Positions 24,836-32,551 of a stretch of DNA of 44,104 nucleotides are shown in pieces. Below the pieces are notes generated by a model. It saw only the letters and a list, made by a program, of their open reading frames with translations. It ran no database searches and had not been told where the DNA came from. Within the stretch, counting starts at the first letter, position 1. Each line of letters opens with the position of its first letter. The stretch covers positions 1 through 44,104 of the forward strand of contig NZ_WWVR01000027.1 of the NCBI RefSeq assembly GCF_009883055.1, given 5' to 3'. The translations under genes and the position numbers were made by a program. The DNA comes from Blautia sp. BIOML-A1. GTDB lineage: Bacteria; Bacillota; Clostridia; Lachnospirales; Lachnospiraceae.

Positions 24836-25489
24836 CTATACTGCTTCTAAATACGCCAAGTCTTTCACCGTCTCAAGGCGTTCCTTGCAGTCTTTATATA
24901 TTTCCTGATAATGTTTCCCTCGCATAATTCCCAGATCAACCTCATGCAAAATGATATTTTCCATTAAAGACAGGTTATTAAGCTGCATCACCGTAGCTTC
25001 GTCCCTTTTATTGATTCCTGCCATTTTATTTGCCAGCCTGGAATAAGTCATGTAAAGCATTTCTGCATGGCTGCTGCCCTGTCCTTTTGCATACTCAACA
25101 AGTTTCTGGATTGTATCGGTTTCTGCCTTTCTGGTAAGCTTTCCTGCTTTTCGGGTTTCAACCCACATTTGAGTAGATTTCTCACGGATAAAGTTCTCCA
25201 TCTGATTAAATGCCCGGATATACTGCAATTTCCATTCGAGGGCTTCTCTCCCAGTAAACCCCATTGCTAAAAGAGAAAAACCATCACGATTCATATAAAA
25301 TTTTCTATATGATTGCCCGTTACCAGATTTGTAAGAAGAAATCTTAAACATTATTTTCACAGCTGAATTTTCAGCAATGAGATTATCAATACTCTGCAAA
25401 ACATTTTTATGTTCTTTTCCAAACTTCTCAGCTACCTGCAAGCTGTCACATACTGCTTCGTCATTCTTTAAATAAACAAGTTCATTCAT
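24836..25489 (-). CDS. Rha-family phage regulatory protein
   Basis: A 217-residue protein. The N-terminal ~100 residues match the Rha/antirepressor type: DSLQVAEKFGKEHKNVLQSI, then SYRKFYMNRDGFSLLAMGFTG and REALEWKLQYIRAFNQME. These are regulators found in prophages and satellites. The C-terminal half is helical with MLYMTYSRLANKMAGINKRD, a KilAC-like dimerisation region. It supports a phage or satellite ancestry for the element. The start ATG at 25489 has a weak ribosome site (AAAGGCG). Confidence 0.85.
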   Translation of the reverse strand: MNELVYLKNDEAVCDSLQVAEKFGKEHKNVLQSIDNLIAENSAVKIMFKISSYKSGNGQSYRKFYMNRDGFSLLAMGFTGREALEWKLQYIRAFNQMENFIREKSTQMWVETRKAGKLTRKAETDTIQKLVEYAKGQGSSHAEMLYMTYSRLANKMAGINKRDEATVMQLNNLSLMENIILHEVDLGIMRGKHYQEIYKDCKERLETVKDLAYLEAV

Positions 25490-25867
25490 ACTGTACGCCT
25501 TTCTTTAGCTATATCCAAAAATACCATCTTGTTCCATCAATTTATTAATTTCTCGCCTGTTCCTCGCCTGTTCGATCAAATATATCGACTGTTAATCGAC
25601 AGTTCAAGCACTCCCTGTTCTCGCCGTTTTACTTCCATTTTTCACTGCTTCCTCACTGCTTCGATTGGAGCGACACTGAAAAATCAGCAATAACGCCTGA
25701 CCGTATTTCTCATAATAGATTCTTTATTGAACCGTAGGTTCGGCAGCAGGATTTTTATTAACTACCAGCATCACCGCTTCTACTGTTTTATCGGCTCATT
25801 TAGCCTTTATATTTGCTCTCCCTTACAACTTTACCTCAAACACTCTACAATCGTTTCTCGCCCTGTT
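25490..25867. other. Non-coding region with iteron-like repeats; possible origin
   Basis: No convincing gene in 378 bp; only tiny frames (10-20 codons) without good ribosome sites. CTCGCCTGTTC occurs in tandem at 25552-25562 and 25563-25573; related CTCCCTGTTC lies at 25611, TCTCGCCGTTTT at 25619 and TCTCGCCCTGTTTT at 25856. TCACTGCTTC is doubled at 25642 and 25653, and ACTGT-CGATTA-ACAGT forms a dyad near 25588-25603. The mix of iterons and dyads beside the replication genes suggests a replication origin. Confidence 0.45.
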
Positions 25868-26152
25868 TTATCCTTGTGTTGCTGTATTTTCAGACCTATT
25901 CTGCCTCAGTCGTTCTCCCATCTGCTGCCGCTGTTCCTCTGTATACTGCCTTGGCGGAGAAATCCGAAGCCAGGATACTGGAACATGAGCGCAAATGCTT
26001 CCGTCCTCGTTATCCGCAATGATCTGGCAATCTTCCGGGTGCTTCTCTGCCAGCTTGCGGATTACAGACTTATACCGACCCTGTGAGAATGATAAAGTTG
26101 CTCTGATATCATTGGTCATAAATTCAATTACATTTTCATTACATCCATCCAT
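25868..26152 (-). CDS. Hypothetical protein (94 residues)
   Basis: A soluble protein with a central segment TLSFSQGRYKSVIRKLAEKH followed by CQIIADNEDGSICAHVPVSW, then a Gln/Arg-rich tail (EEQRQQMGERLRQ). Similar small proteins recur in Clostridia integrative elements with no assigned function. AAAGGAG lies before the ATG at 26152. The 190 bp upstream (26153-26345) hold no gene but contain a doubled ATTATCGTGT-like motif and CTCCGAA repeats. Confidence 0.65.
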   Translation of the reverse strand: MDGCNENVIEFMTNDIRATLSFSQGRYKSVIRKLAEKHPEDCQIIADNEDGSICAHVPVSWLRISPPRQYTEEQRQQMGERLRQNRSENTATQG

Positions 26153-26345
26153 AAAAATCTCCTTTTTGTTCGATAATATTTACAGTCTTATTTTTCGGGG
26201 TTCGCTCAGGCTTCGTTCTAACGCATTTTACTCTTTTAGGGGCTCCGAAATCTCCGAATATTTTCGCGCGCGTTATCGTGTTACAAAACTCTTTTACGTG
26301 CGCATTATCGTGTCCACGAATTCCCATACTCCCGTCATTTTTTGT

Positions 26346-26828
26346 CTAAAAATCCATCAATTTGTAATCATCTTTAATATCATCAGGCAATCCCTTAAAA
26401 AGGAAATTCTGAGGCATTCTTCGCAATGTTCCAATAATTTCAAATCGCTGTTCACTCTCCAACATAGTTTTTATTTCTGGACATTCTTCAACATTCTTTG
26501 TATACCATGACTTCTGTTGTGGCGGAGAATACCGGGGATCATCACGCACATACAGGAACAGCCACTCTATACACAGGCTCATTGTAAATTGAACATACAC
26601 CCCACATTCGTAATAATATTGAGCTATCATTAATGCATCATGAAGTGTAGTTGTTATCCGCTCTGGTTTCTGATAATGTCCTTCCGGGAAATATTCAACC
26701 CTGCATTCATTCTTCATAAAACTCCATGGAGCAATGGATACAAACGGAGCATGATCCGCCTGCACTTTCATTACCATCTGAGCTCTTTGGTATAAAGCAT
26801 CAAGCCTTTTAATCAACGGACTTCCCAT
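26346..26828 (-). CDS. Hypothetical protein (160 residues)
   Basis: No family is recognised. The protein is rich in aromatic residues and cysteines (IAQYYYECGVYVQFTMSLCI, LFLYVRDDPRYSPP). No signal peptide, and the hydrophobic part is too short for a clear membrane span. AAAGGCGGTGG precedes the ATG at 26828, and it lies downstream of the primase-like gene, with which it may be co-transcribed. Confidence 0.6.
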   Translation of the reverse strand: MGSPLIKRLDALYQRAQMVMKVQADHAPFVSIAPWSFMKNECRVEYFPEGHYQKPERITTTLHDALMIAQYYYECGVYVQFTMSLCIEWLFLYVRDDPRYSPPQQKSWYTKNVEECPEIKTMLESEQRFEIIGTLRRMPQNFLFKGLPDDIKDDYKLMDF

Positions 26829-26926
26829 AATTCACCACCGCCTTTAAATATGCAAATCCTTTGCCTGTTTCTTCGTACCATTATGGCCCTGTAATTTCTT
26901 TCTGGCATTTTCCCTTCTGCAAGCTC

Positions 26927-27979
26927 TCAACCACTGATGCAGCTCCGGCACACTCGTAATGCCGGACCTCCTGCTACTTCGTCCTTGCTTTTTTGTATTA
27001 CAGATCGTTTTTTGCCTGTATCCTGCTTCTGATCTTGCTGAACATCTGCACAAATGCTTTCTGTATCATCACCTGTTTTTATTAAATTTTTAAATTCTTC
27101 AACAGTATGTCCCTCTTCAAAATAATCGGTTATATCTGCTTTTGGCGTATTTGGCATTGGAACAATTATTTTAATGCTCTTGACTATGCCCTTTAGGTCT
27201 TTTACAACAGTAGATGCCAGTTTTCCCCCCGGCTTATCATTATCAGCTAGAACAATTACATTCGCATTTTGAAAAAGAATAGAAGCATCTGACTTCCAGT
27301 CTCCTGATCCGCCGCAGGTAACTGCTGTATATCCCTTTTCCATCAGCGTATTTACATCTTTTTCGCCTTCCGTATAAAAGACTGTCTCCTGACGATCTAT
27401 CGCTTCCTGAATTGCAAAAACAGAACTACCATAAATGGCAAAAGTGTCCTTTGCTTTCTTCTCTAACTTGCATTTGATATAATCACCATTAAGCGTTCCA
27501 TAAATCAGGGTCTTGTCCCATATCAAAACCTCATCGCCATTATCATCTTTTTTCTTTATCTGGTGCATTACCCGCACTTTAGTGAATGCATAGCCTAAAT
27601 ATTCCCCTTTGAGACTAATCAAAGAGTAGTTATAATGCTCAATATATCGACATTTTTTCTTCTCTTCCAAATAGTTAATCCAGCGCGGACGAGATGTCTC
27701 TTCATTTTCACTTGTTGAAACCTCAATCTTAAAAAAATCAACAATTTCGTCAAGTGCTTCCTTGAAGCCAATCCCTTTTATGTGAGAAAGTAAATCAAAG
27801 ATATCTCCACCAACAGCACGACCAAAGTCGTAAAATGTCTGAGTATTTGGATATAATTCAATACTTGCAGTTCTTTCACCTGGAAACTTACGTTTTCCAT
27901 ATTCTTCTTCCAACCCTAAGTAATCCGCTACAGCACTGATAGACACAAAATCCTTTATCTCTTGGAGATTGATCAACAT
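26927..27979 (-). CDS. Primase-like TOPRIM replication protein
   Basis: A 350-residue protein probably used in element replication. The N-terminal ~100 residues resemble the DnaG CHC2 zinc-ribbon domain fold (ASIELYPNTQTFYDFGRAVG, then GDIFDLLSHIKG) but lack the zinc-binding Cys/His set. A TOPRIM domain follows at about residues 205-300: FYTEGEKDVNTL, IVLADNDKPGGK and the ADITDYFEEGHTVEE end. The C-terminus stops soon after KKRSVIQKSKDE with no helicase domain; another frame continues open past the stop to 26844, so a frameshifted tail is possible. It overlaps the upstream 100-residue gene by 7 nt. Confidence 0.75.
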   Translation of the reverse strand: MLINLQEIKDFVSISAVADYLGLEEEYGKRKFPGERTASIELYPNTQTFYDFGRAVGGDIFDLLSHIKGIGFKEALDEIVDFFKIEVSTSENEETSRPRWINYLEEKKKCRYIEHYNYSLISLKGEYLGYAFTKVRVMHQIKKKDDNGDEVLIWDKTLIYGTLNGDYIKCKLEKKAKDTFAIYGSSVFAIQEAIDRQETVFYTEGEKDVNTLMEKGYTAVTCGGSGDWKSDASILFQNANVIVLADNDKPGGKLASTVVKDLKGIVKSIKIIVPMPNTPKADITDYFEEGHTVEEFKNLIKTGDDTESICADVQQDQKQDTGKKRSVIQKSKDEVAGGPALRVCRSCISG

Positions 27980-28275
27980 TCATCACTCTCCAATTCTTTC
28001 AATAAGTCCCTTGCGCTTTCCAAAGCTCTCAATGTATTTTCACCTCTATTCTCTAAAGTACGAATAAATTTTCGAATTTCCATTGTGTCTCCTGCTGCCG
28101 GAAGATAATATCCTCCTGGCGGAGTGGTGCTAGATAATATGACCTTGCCAGCCCTGCGTTCTGCTTCGATCTGCTTCTGAAGCATTCGAACGCTGGAAAA
28201 ATGGCATTTCACAGTAAGGTACTCCGGTGTCAGTGCATTTTCTTTACCCGGCAGTAGGTTTTCGTATACTCCCAT
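27973..28275 (-). CDS. Hypothetical winged-helix-like element protein (100 residues)
   Basis: Residues 20-65 (LTVKCHFSSVRMLQKQIEAE, then RRAGKVILSSTTPPGGYYLP) look like a small winged helix with a GGYYLP wing, a pattern seen in short proteins next to primases in Firmicutes elements. The rest is helical (IRKFIRTLENRGENTLRALE). Possibly a replication-initiation accessory. The ATG lies 13 nt after the excisionase-like stop; the stop overlaps the primase-like start. Confidence 0.65.
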   Translation of the reverse strand: MGVYENLLPGKENALTPEYLTVKCHFSSVRMLQKQIEAERRAGKVILSSTTPPGGYYLPAAGDTMEIRKFIRTLENRGENTLRALESARDLLKELESDEC

Positions 28276-28287
28276 AGAAACACCGCC

Positions 28288-28482
28288 TTACTCTGAATAC
28301 TTTGCTAAAATGTACTCATAGAATTTCTCAGGATTTACTCTTACAGTTCGTCCAATTCGAACTATTGAATTGGATTCTTTTGCCAAACGCATAACTGTGT
28401 TAATTCCAAGATTACTATTTTCAGCTACTTGTTGATAAGTGAGTAACCTTCCTTTTGGATTATTTGTTTTTAATGGATTCAT
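28288..28482 (-). CDS. Excisionase-like helix-turn-helix protein
   Basis: A 64-residue basic protein with LLTYQQVAENSNLGINTVMR, then LAKESNSIVRIGRTVRVNPE: a winged helix of the excisionase/DUF6462 type, likely the element's Xis or its transcriptional activator. The start was placed at 28482 because AAAGG lies just before that ATG; a longer frame starts at 28500. It faces the repressor gene across a 114-bp divergent region, like a lysogeny-type switch. Confidence 0.8.
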   Translation of the reverse strand: MNPLKTNNPKGRLLTYQQVAENSNLGINTVMRLAKESNSIVRIGRTVRVNPEKFYEYILAKYSE

Positions 28483-28510
28483 AAATACCTTTCCTTTCAT
28501 CTTGTTATTG

Positions 28511-28539
28511 TTGTGTTCCGTCTGAGTTTATGGTATTAT
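28511..28539 (+). promoter_or_regulatory. Repressor promoter in the divergent switch
   Basis: TTGTGT and TATTAT are 17 nt apart with a TGG extension. A minus-strand TATAAT overlaps the same -10 (28535-28540), so opposing transcription of the excisionase-like gene would compete. Confidence 0.55.
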
Positions 28540-28596
28540 ATTTTAAAGATATTTTGTTCTCCTTTTATTATCTTTTTTATTTATTTCGGAGGTATT

Positions 28597-29265
28597 ATGA
28601 GTAATATATTATCTTTAGAGAATTTTGATAAAGCACTTACACGAAAAAAATGGGATTTAAAAAAGCTAGCAAATGAATATGATAAAAAATATCCGAGTGA
28701 AAACGGAAAAACAATTTATAATACATTAAGGAAATGGCGTTCTCCAAACGGAAATCCAACATTAAATATTCTAGTGCGAATATGTGATTTATTAGAATGT
28801 GATATTGATTATTTACTTGGAAGAATTGAAGAATCTACCCATACTATAAAATCCATTCAAGAAAAAACAGGGTTATCCGAAACTTCTCAAAAAAGACTGC
28901 AGGAAATTATAAAAACACCACAAGATGGAAAAGAAATGATTGCAATACTCGATAAACTTATACAGAATCCAGCATTTTCCATTTTCCTTATCAAAGATAT
29001 TAATAGATGCTATAGTAAATTTGACAATTTAAAATGGGCAGAAAATTCACCTCTTTCCAAAAATATTAAACAGAAACATGATATAAAAGAAGAAATAGAA
29101 TTAAAAGATTCAGGGGACTTTCTATATGATCAATATCGTCGACGCATGTCAGATTGCCATGATTCTTATGATGCTTCGCTTTTTAGAATTCAAGGTGACT
29201 TTGGTAAACTAATTGATGATTTGATACAAAAATGTTATTATGAAAATAATCCTTATGATGAATAA
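28597..29265 (+). CDS. XRE-family repressor-like regulator
   Basis: A 222-residue protein with an N-terminal helix-turn-helix (FDKALTRKKWDLKKLANEYD, with the recognition part KTIYNTLRKWRSPNGNPTL and ICDLLECDIDYLLGR), followed by a longer helical region of unknown fold. This is the layout of element repressors controlling excision. The start ATG at 28597 follows CGGAGG; a longer open frame from 28513 reads through the promoter. The genes on both sides suggest it represses the divergent excisionase-like operon. Confidence 0.8.
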   Translation: MSNILSLENFDKALTRKKWDLKKLANEYDKKYPSENGKTIYNTLRKWRSPNGNPTLNILVRICDLLECDIDYLLGRIEESTHTIKSIQEKTGLSETSQKRLQEIIKTPQDGKEMIAILDKLIQNPAFSIFLIKDINRCYSKFDNLKWAENSPLSKNIKQKHDIKEEIELKDSGDFLYDQYRRRMSDCHDSYDASLFRIQGDFGKLIDDLIQKCYYENNPYDE

Positions 29266-29266
29266 T

Positions 29267-29363
29267 AAAAAAGCACCCAATACCTCTCCTGATTCCTCTT
29301 AAGTAGCTCCGGTTATTTACCTTGTCTGCTTAAGAGGCATCATGTCATAGGCATTGAGTGCTT
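29267..29363. other. Long imperfect hairpin after the repressor gene
   Basis: AAGCACCCAATACCT (29271-29285) pairs with AGGCATTGAGTGCTT (29349-29363), and CCTCTTAAG (29295-29303) pairs with CTTAAGAGG (29329-29337). On the minus strand it ends in TTTTTT, on the plus strand only TTTATT. It may terminate both transcripts or be a structured RNA linked to the small toxin-like ORF. Confidence 0.6.
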
Positions 29364-29383
29364 TATTGTATATTCGCTATATT
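29354..29383 (+). promoter_or_regulatory. Possible antisense promoter facing the toxin-like ORF
   Basis: TTGAGT and TATATT are 18 nt apart. A transcript starting near 29390 would run antisense to the toxin-like coding region 29422-29508. No terminator for it was found. Confidence 0.3.
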
Positions 29384-29410
29384 AAAAAAACAGCCTCGCG
29401 AAAGACTGCT
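29384..29410 (-). terminator. Terminator after the toxin-like ORF
   Basis: Minus-strand AGCAGTC and GGCTGTT pair (two wobbles) around an 8-nt loop and are followed by seven T residues, 12 nt past the stop codon of the small ORF. Confidence 0.75.
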
Positions 29411-29421
29411 TGTGAAAATAC

Positions 29422-29508
29422 TTAATAATACTCTTGAGGCAGTAGCAGACTAGCCACTACACTTGCAATCACTGCATGAACTGTTACTATAAAACCATTA
29501 ATTACCAT
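29422..29508 (-). CDS. Type I toxin-like hydrophobic peptide (28 residues)
   Basis: Encodes MVINGFIVTVHAVIASVVAS then LLLPQEYY, a single membrane segment with almost no charges. GAAAGGG lies 8 nt before the ATG at 29508; another in-frame ATG at 29514 and a 58-residue extension to an ATG further upstream lack ribosome sites. A terminator follows 12 nt after the stop. An extended -10 promoter (29661-29666) would give a leader of about 145 nt, as in type I toxin mRNAs. No family was recognised. A toxin role is inferred. Confidence 0.5.
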   Translation of the reverse strand: MVINGFIVTVHAVIASVVASLLLPQEYY

Positions 29509-29739
29509 AGGCATCACCCTTTCAAAGAAAGTCTGGCACACTACATGTGTAGGTGCATACAAATAAACTACATACAAAATACTGTCTACGACAATCATAG
29601 CAATGGCTAAGCCACATCTGCCATCAGAGTTTCCTACTCCCTCAAAAATACTATATATTTATTATAGCATAAACCGCTTCATAATTCTACAAAATATCTT
29701 CGCAAAACATATCACTCATAAACTTTATCGTCCTACTGT
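29509..29739 (-). promoter_or_regulatory. Long leader and promoter of the toxin-like ORF
   Basis: TATAAT with a TG extension lies at 29666-29661 (minus strand), with a poor -35. The leader holds a 5-codon frame (MADVA) behind GAGGGAG and the dyad CACTACA/TGTAGGTG. Bases 29772-29924 hold nothing I recognise. Confidence 0.4.
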
Positions 29740-29771
29740 AAAAAAAGCCGGAACCTGTTACAGCTCCAGCC
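29740..29771 (-). terminator. Terminator after the TOPRIM gene
   Basis: A minus-strand stem of ten pairs with one bulge (GCTGGAGCTG with CAGGTTCCGGC, loop TAA) is followed by seven T residues, about 150 nt beyond the TOPRIM stop. Confidence 0.75.
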
Positions 29772-29924
29772 CATTTTAATTCATTATAATGTTCCCTACA
29801 AAGAAATTCCAAAAACCCATACTATTTTCGCTCGCCTCTTAACAAAAAGTTTTACTTCTCATAAATTTCAAGCATCCCTCAGCAATATCCTCCAAATACT
29901 ATCCTATGTACAAAAAGAATATCT

Positions 29925-30425
29925 TTATATTTTAATTTCATTAGAATTATTTTGAATTTCTTTATAAATACCATTGTCTGTTTGAATCCAAAACTTTTTC
30001 ATGTCAAATCCCTTTTTTTCTAATTTCTTTCCAAATGCTTTTTCTTTTCTCATATCATGTTTAAAATCACTATTAGATTTGCTTCCTGTTAGTTCTTTTA
30101 CATCTTTAATGTTACAACTTCTTTTTAGCTCATCTTCTAAACATTTTACTTGTGTGATACATAAGACCTTTTTTATTGATTTTTGCTTTTTTAAAAATTC
30201 AATATTTTTCTTTAATATATCAATATTTCCAGCATCTGTATCAAAAACCAATACTACCACTGTCCCCATTTTCAAAGACATTACCCTGAGATTAGTAAAT
30301 TGCTCTGAAACAACATTGAATTTTTCTATTTTTCCAGGCTCTATTAATCGCAATTCAGTCTTCAGTACTTTAACTATTTTTTCTTCATCTTCGCCTTCAA
30401 CATAATACTGATAATTTTTCCCCAT
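29925..30425 (-). CDS. TOPRIM-like protein (RloB/AbiLii/AriB-type) of a defence-like pair
   Basis: A 166-residue protein. The TOPRIM acidic residues are visible: E10 in YYVEGEDEEK and D62-x-D64 in LVFDTDAGN. This resembles RloB-like/AbiLii proteins and the nuclease subunit AriB (DUF4435) of PARIS, in which an ABC-type ATPase partner restrains or triggers a TOPRIM nuclease. The C-terminal part is basic (SNSDFKHDMRKEKAFGKKLE). It lies 20 nt after the ATPase gene, with AGAGGG before the ATG, and is co-transcribed with it. The exact subfamily cannot be told; activity as a nuclease is inferred. Confidence 0.6.
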   Translation of the reverse strand: MGKNYQYYVEGEDEEKIVKVLKTELRLIEPGKIEKFNVVSEQFTNLRVMSLKMGTVVVLVFDTDAGNIDILKKNIEFLKKQKSIKKVLCITQVKCLEDELKRSCNIKDVKELTGSKSNSDFKHDMRKEKAFGKKLEKKGFDMKKFWIQTDNGIYKEIQNNSNEIKI

Positions 30426-30445
30426 TGTATACCCTCTTTTGCATT

Positions 30446-31570
30446 TTACTTCAATTTTTCCAATTCATAAATAAGTTCCATACTTGGCGCCACTGAAAAC
30501 AAATCATTCTCAGCTGCATTTTTTACTGAATCGGTACTTCTTTTCAGAAAATCAGAAACATTTATACATTTTATAGTTTCCATATCATCATTCGTATCTT
30601 TTTTGAAAAATGTAAAGGTATGCTTAGGAAGTGGTAAATCAAGGATATCTGTATTATGTGTCGTGAAAAACAGCTGATCATTTCCCTTCAAACATTGAAT
30701 CATTAACGTTAGAAAAGCTTTTTCTATATCTGTATGTATATATGAAAATTTTTCATCACAATAGTAAAATCCATTTTCACCATTAATAATGGCTGTTAAC
30801 ATACCTGCTACAGCTATTCCCGCTTTAGTCCCGCTAGACAACGTATCTGCTTTTGTCAACTCTCCATCTTGTATTATAACATCTTGATTTTTCATTCTTA
30901 TAACAAAAGAATTTTTTACATCCCGCAGTTTTTCAACTTTAATAATTGATGTATCTAATGCTTTTAGAGTATTTTCCAAAACTGTTAAATATTTCTGGCT
31001 ATTATAATATGTGTCGTATCTATAAACACCGCCAAAATCTACAGGATATTCAAATAACCATGATAATCCCTTTATCTTTCCCAGTTCTTCAACAAAATTT
31101 TTTTTCATATTACAATTCTGTTCATCCAACCGTTTGCTACAGCTCTCATAGCTATCTTTAACACCTATTTTTACATTATTTACACAAATACTAACATCTG
31201 TCTCTTTATATTTTTCTTCTGTTTTAGGAGCAATTTGAGTGATTATTCTATATAAAAAATCTCCATCATAAGTTACAAAATCCATTGAAAATGTTGCTTT
31301 CTTATGTGTATCACAAATTACACCGGTTATTTTTTCCATTTCTTTTTTATCCATAAAGTTAAATATATTCATTAGCATTCTACCCAAAGAAGTTTTCCCT
31401 GACGCATTAGCTCCCATAATTATATTTACTTTTTTATATCTAAAATTAGGATGATCTTTTAAAAATTCTTCTTCAATATAGGAATTTACTATTTTTTTTG
31501 GATAAGACATATTCATGTGAAAGTTCTTAAATGCCATAAAATTATCTAACCTTATATCCATCACTATCAT
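30446..31570 (-). CDS. ABC/AAA_21-type ATPase of a defence-like pair
   Basis: A 374-residue SMC/ABC-like ATPase. The Walker A is GANASGKT (residues 53-60), the signature motif LSSGTKAG (244-251), a degenerate Walker B GFYYCDE (267-273) and the switch histidine H305 in FFTTHNTDIL. Residues 60-240 form an insertion without long coiled coil. This is the architecture of RloA/AbiLi, PARIS AriA and OLD-type proteins. The start was set at the ATG at 31570, 8 nt after GGGAGG; a longer open frame to 31621 exists. The promoter lies upstream at 31634-31662. The partner is the adjacent TOPRIM gene. Confidence 0.8.
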   Translation of the reverse strand: MIVMDIRLDNFMAFKNFHMNMSYPKKIVNSYIEEEFLKDHPNFRYKKVNIIMGANASGKTSLGRMLMNIFNFMDKKEMEKITGVICDTHKKATFSMDFVTYDGDFLYRIITQIAPKTEEKYKETDVSICVNNVKIGVKDSYESCSKRLDEQNCNMKKNFVEELGKIKGLSWLFEYPVDFGGVYRYDTYYNSQKYLTVLENTLKALDTSIIKVEKLRDVKNSFVIRMKNQDVIIQDGELTKADTLSSGTKAGIAVAGMLTAIINGENGFYYCDEKFSYIHTDIEKAFLTLMIQCLKGNDQLFFTTHNTDILDLPLPKHTFTFFKKDTNDDMETIKCINVSDFLKRSTDSVKNAAENDLFSVAPSMELIYELEKLK

Positions 31571-31633
31571 CTTATGTTCCTCCCGTTTTCTTATTTCGCA
31601 AATCACGAAGTAATCCTCCACTTCTATACTATA

Positions 31634-31662
31634 ACTATACTACACACTTGAAATATATTCAA
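31634..31662 (-). promoter_or_regulatory. Promoter for the ATPase-TOPRIM pair
   Basis: Minus-strand TTGAAT and TATAGT are 17 nt apart (a second TATAGT follows directly). It gives the pair its own transcript, separate from the HEPN gene. Confidence 0.6.
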
Positions 31663-31694
31663 ATTAATTTTATAAAATATATTCATATATATTA

Positions 31695-32318
31695 TTACTT
31701 AGAACCATTGCTTAAAACCATTCTTTCTTTTATTGCCCTTTTCTTTTCACAAATGTCATATTCTTTTATAAGATCAGCAATTCTAGTCATAATCTTAATA
31801 AGCTGATCTATAGTAAATCTCGCTTCAAATGTAAATGGTTTTTGTTCATTTGGCCTATCTTTCAACACAACAGTAGTATTTTTCAATATTCTACTAGCAG
31901 CCGTATATTCTTCCGGAAAATTAATATCAACATAAAAATGCGCAACTGCATTTCGAATTCTTTTCATGCAATTTTTCAAATTTCTTTCTTCCACTTTGAT
32001 TTTCCAACTCGAATCATTTCCAAACCATTCGCAAATCTCCATAGAATCCATCGAAATTTGCGGTAATAATGTTTTATATTTTTCACAAGGAATCACAATA
32101 CCACAGTACAATGTCCTAATTAAATTCATTCCTAAATTAATATTATAATTATCTGATTTCCGCGCTCCACGTTTCCATTTTTCAAAAAAATCACTTACAG
32201 ACAATGGTTGCTCCGTTTGATTCCATAATACAGAATCTAAATTCATTAACAAACTAAATGTATCCAAATTGTTATCAAGCATTTCAACATAATATCCATG
32301 ATTCATTTCGTTGTCCAT
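31695..32318 (-). CDS. HEPN-family protein (putative RNase/toxin module)
   Basis: A 207-residue helical protein. It has the HEPN signature R-N-x3-H as RNAVAH (R122 to H127) in KNCMKRIRNAVAHFYV, the active-site motif of HEPN RNases. The layout resembles the pEK499_p136-type HEPN family. The start at 32318 follows GTGGAGG; a longer frame starts at 32342. It is the gene next to the right end of the element, immediately upstream of the ATPase-TOPRIM pair in the same direction, and has its own AT-rich promoter area with a TTACAG/CTGTAA dyad at 32369-32386. Function in RNA cleavage is inferred from the motif alone. Confidence 0.65.
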   Translation of the reverse strand: MDNEMNHGYYVEMLDNNLDTFSLLMNLDSVLWNQTEQPLSVSDFFEKWKRGARKSDNYNINLGMNLIRTLYCGIVIPCEKYKTLLPQISMDSMEICEWFGNDSSWKIKVEERNLKNCMKRIRNAVAHFYVDINFPEEYTAASRILKNTTVVLKDRPNEQKPFTFEARFTIDQLIKIMTRIADLIKEYDICEKKRAIKERMVLSNGSK

Positions 32319-32444
32319 AACAGCCTCCACTTTAATAATCATTATAATTCTATACTACATTTTATTTTTTACAGTTCTCTCTGTAATTCTATTTTTTGCG
32401 TCTTGTTACTAATTATACCTCATTCCGCGATTTTTCTTTCTCAC

Positions 32445-32466
32445 CGGGGTAAAAAACGGGGTAAAT
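32445..32466. repeat. Right arm-type repeats
   Basis: Two tandem copies, CGGGGTAAAAAA and CGGGGTAAAT, in the same orientation as the four left copies and about 60 bp inside attR. Confidence 0.7.
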
Positions 32467-32523
32467 CCAAAATACTACTCCCTGCATCCCCTGTATTTGC
32501 GTACATTTTCATAAATAATACTG

Positions 32524-32543
32524 ATTTCGGGAGTAAAAATCAA
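32524..32543. repeat. attR
   Basis: ATTTCGGGAGTAAAAATCAA, the right copy of the 20-bp direct repeat (one mismatch to attL). The prs -35 box begins 8 bp further right. Confidence 0.85.
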
Positions 32544-32551
32544 TAAATTCC

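Larger units (their letters stand above)
19377..32539. mobile_element. Integrated element of about 13.1 kb (integrase-bearing, no relaxase seen)
   Basis: Bounded by a direct repeat of 19/20 identical bases at 19377-19396 and 32524-32543, with the tyrosine integrase gene just inside the left end reading toward it. Inside are element-typical genes (excisionase-like, repressor, primase-like, Rha-type regulator, small operon proteins) plus cargo. Base composition becomes AT-rich, especially 28.5-32.4 kb. Flanking genes (DUF512-der on the left, prs on the right) are intact. No relaxase, conjugation, terminase or capsid gene was found, so transfer would need a helper, or the element is a satellite or remnant. 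Confidence 0.9.

Noticed and set aside
26139..26327. A 62-codon minus-strand frame overlapping the start of the 94-residue gene
   Set aside because: No ribosome site, basic low-complexity composition, and it overlaps the better-supported start at 26152.
19377..32543. Integration into a tRNA gene
   Set aside because: Neither junction has tRNA-like sequence; the target is a promoter-containing intergenic region.
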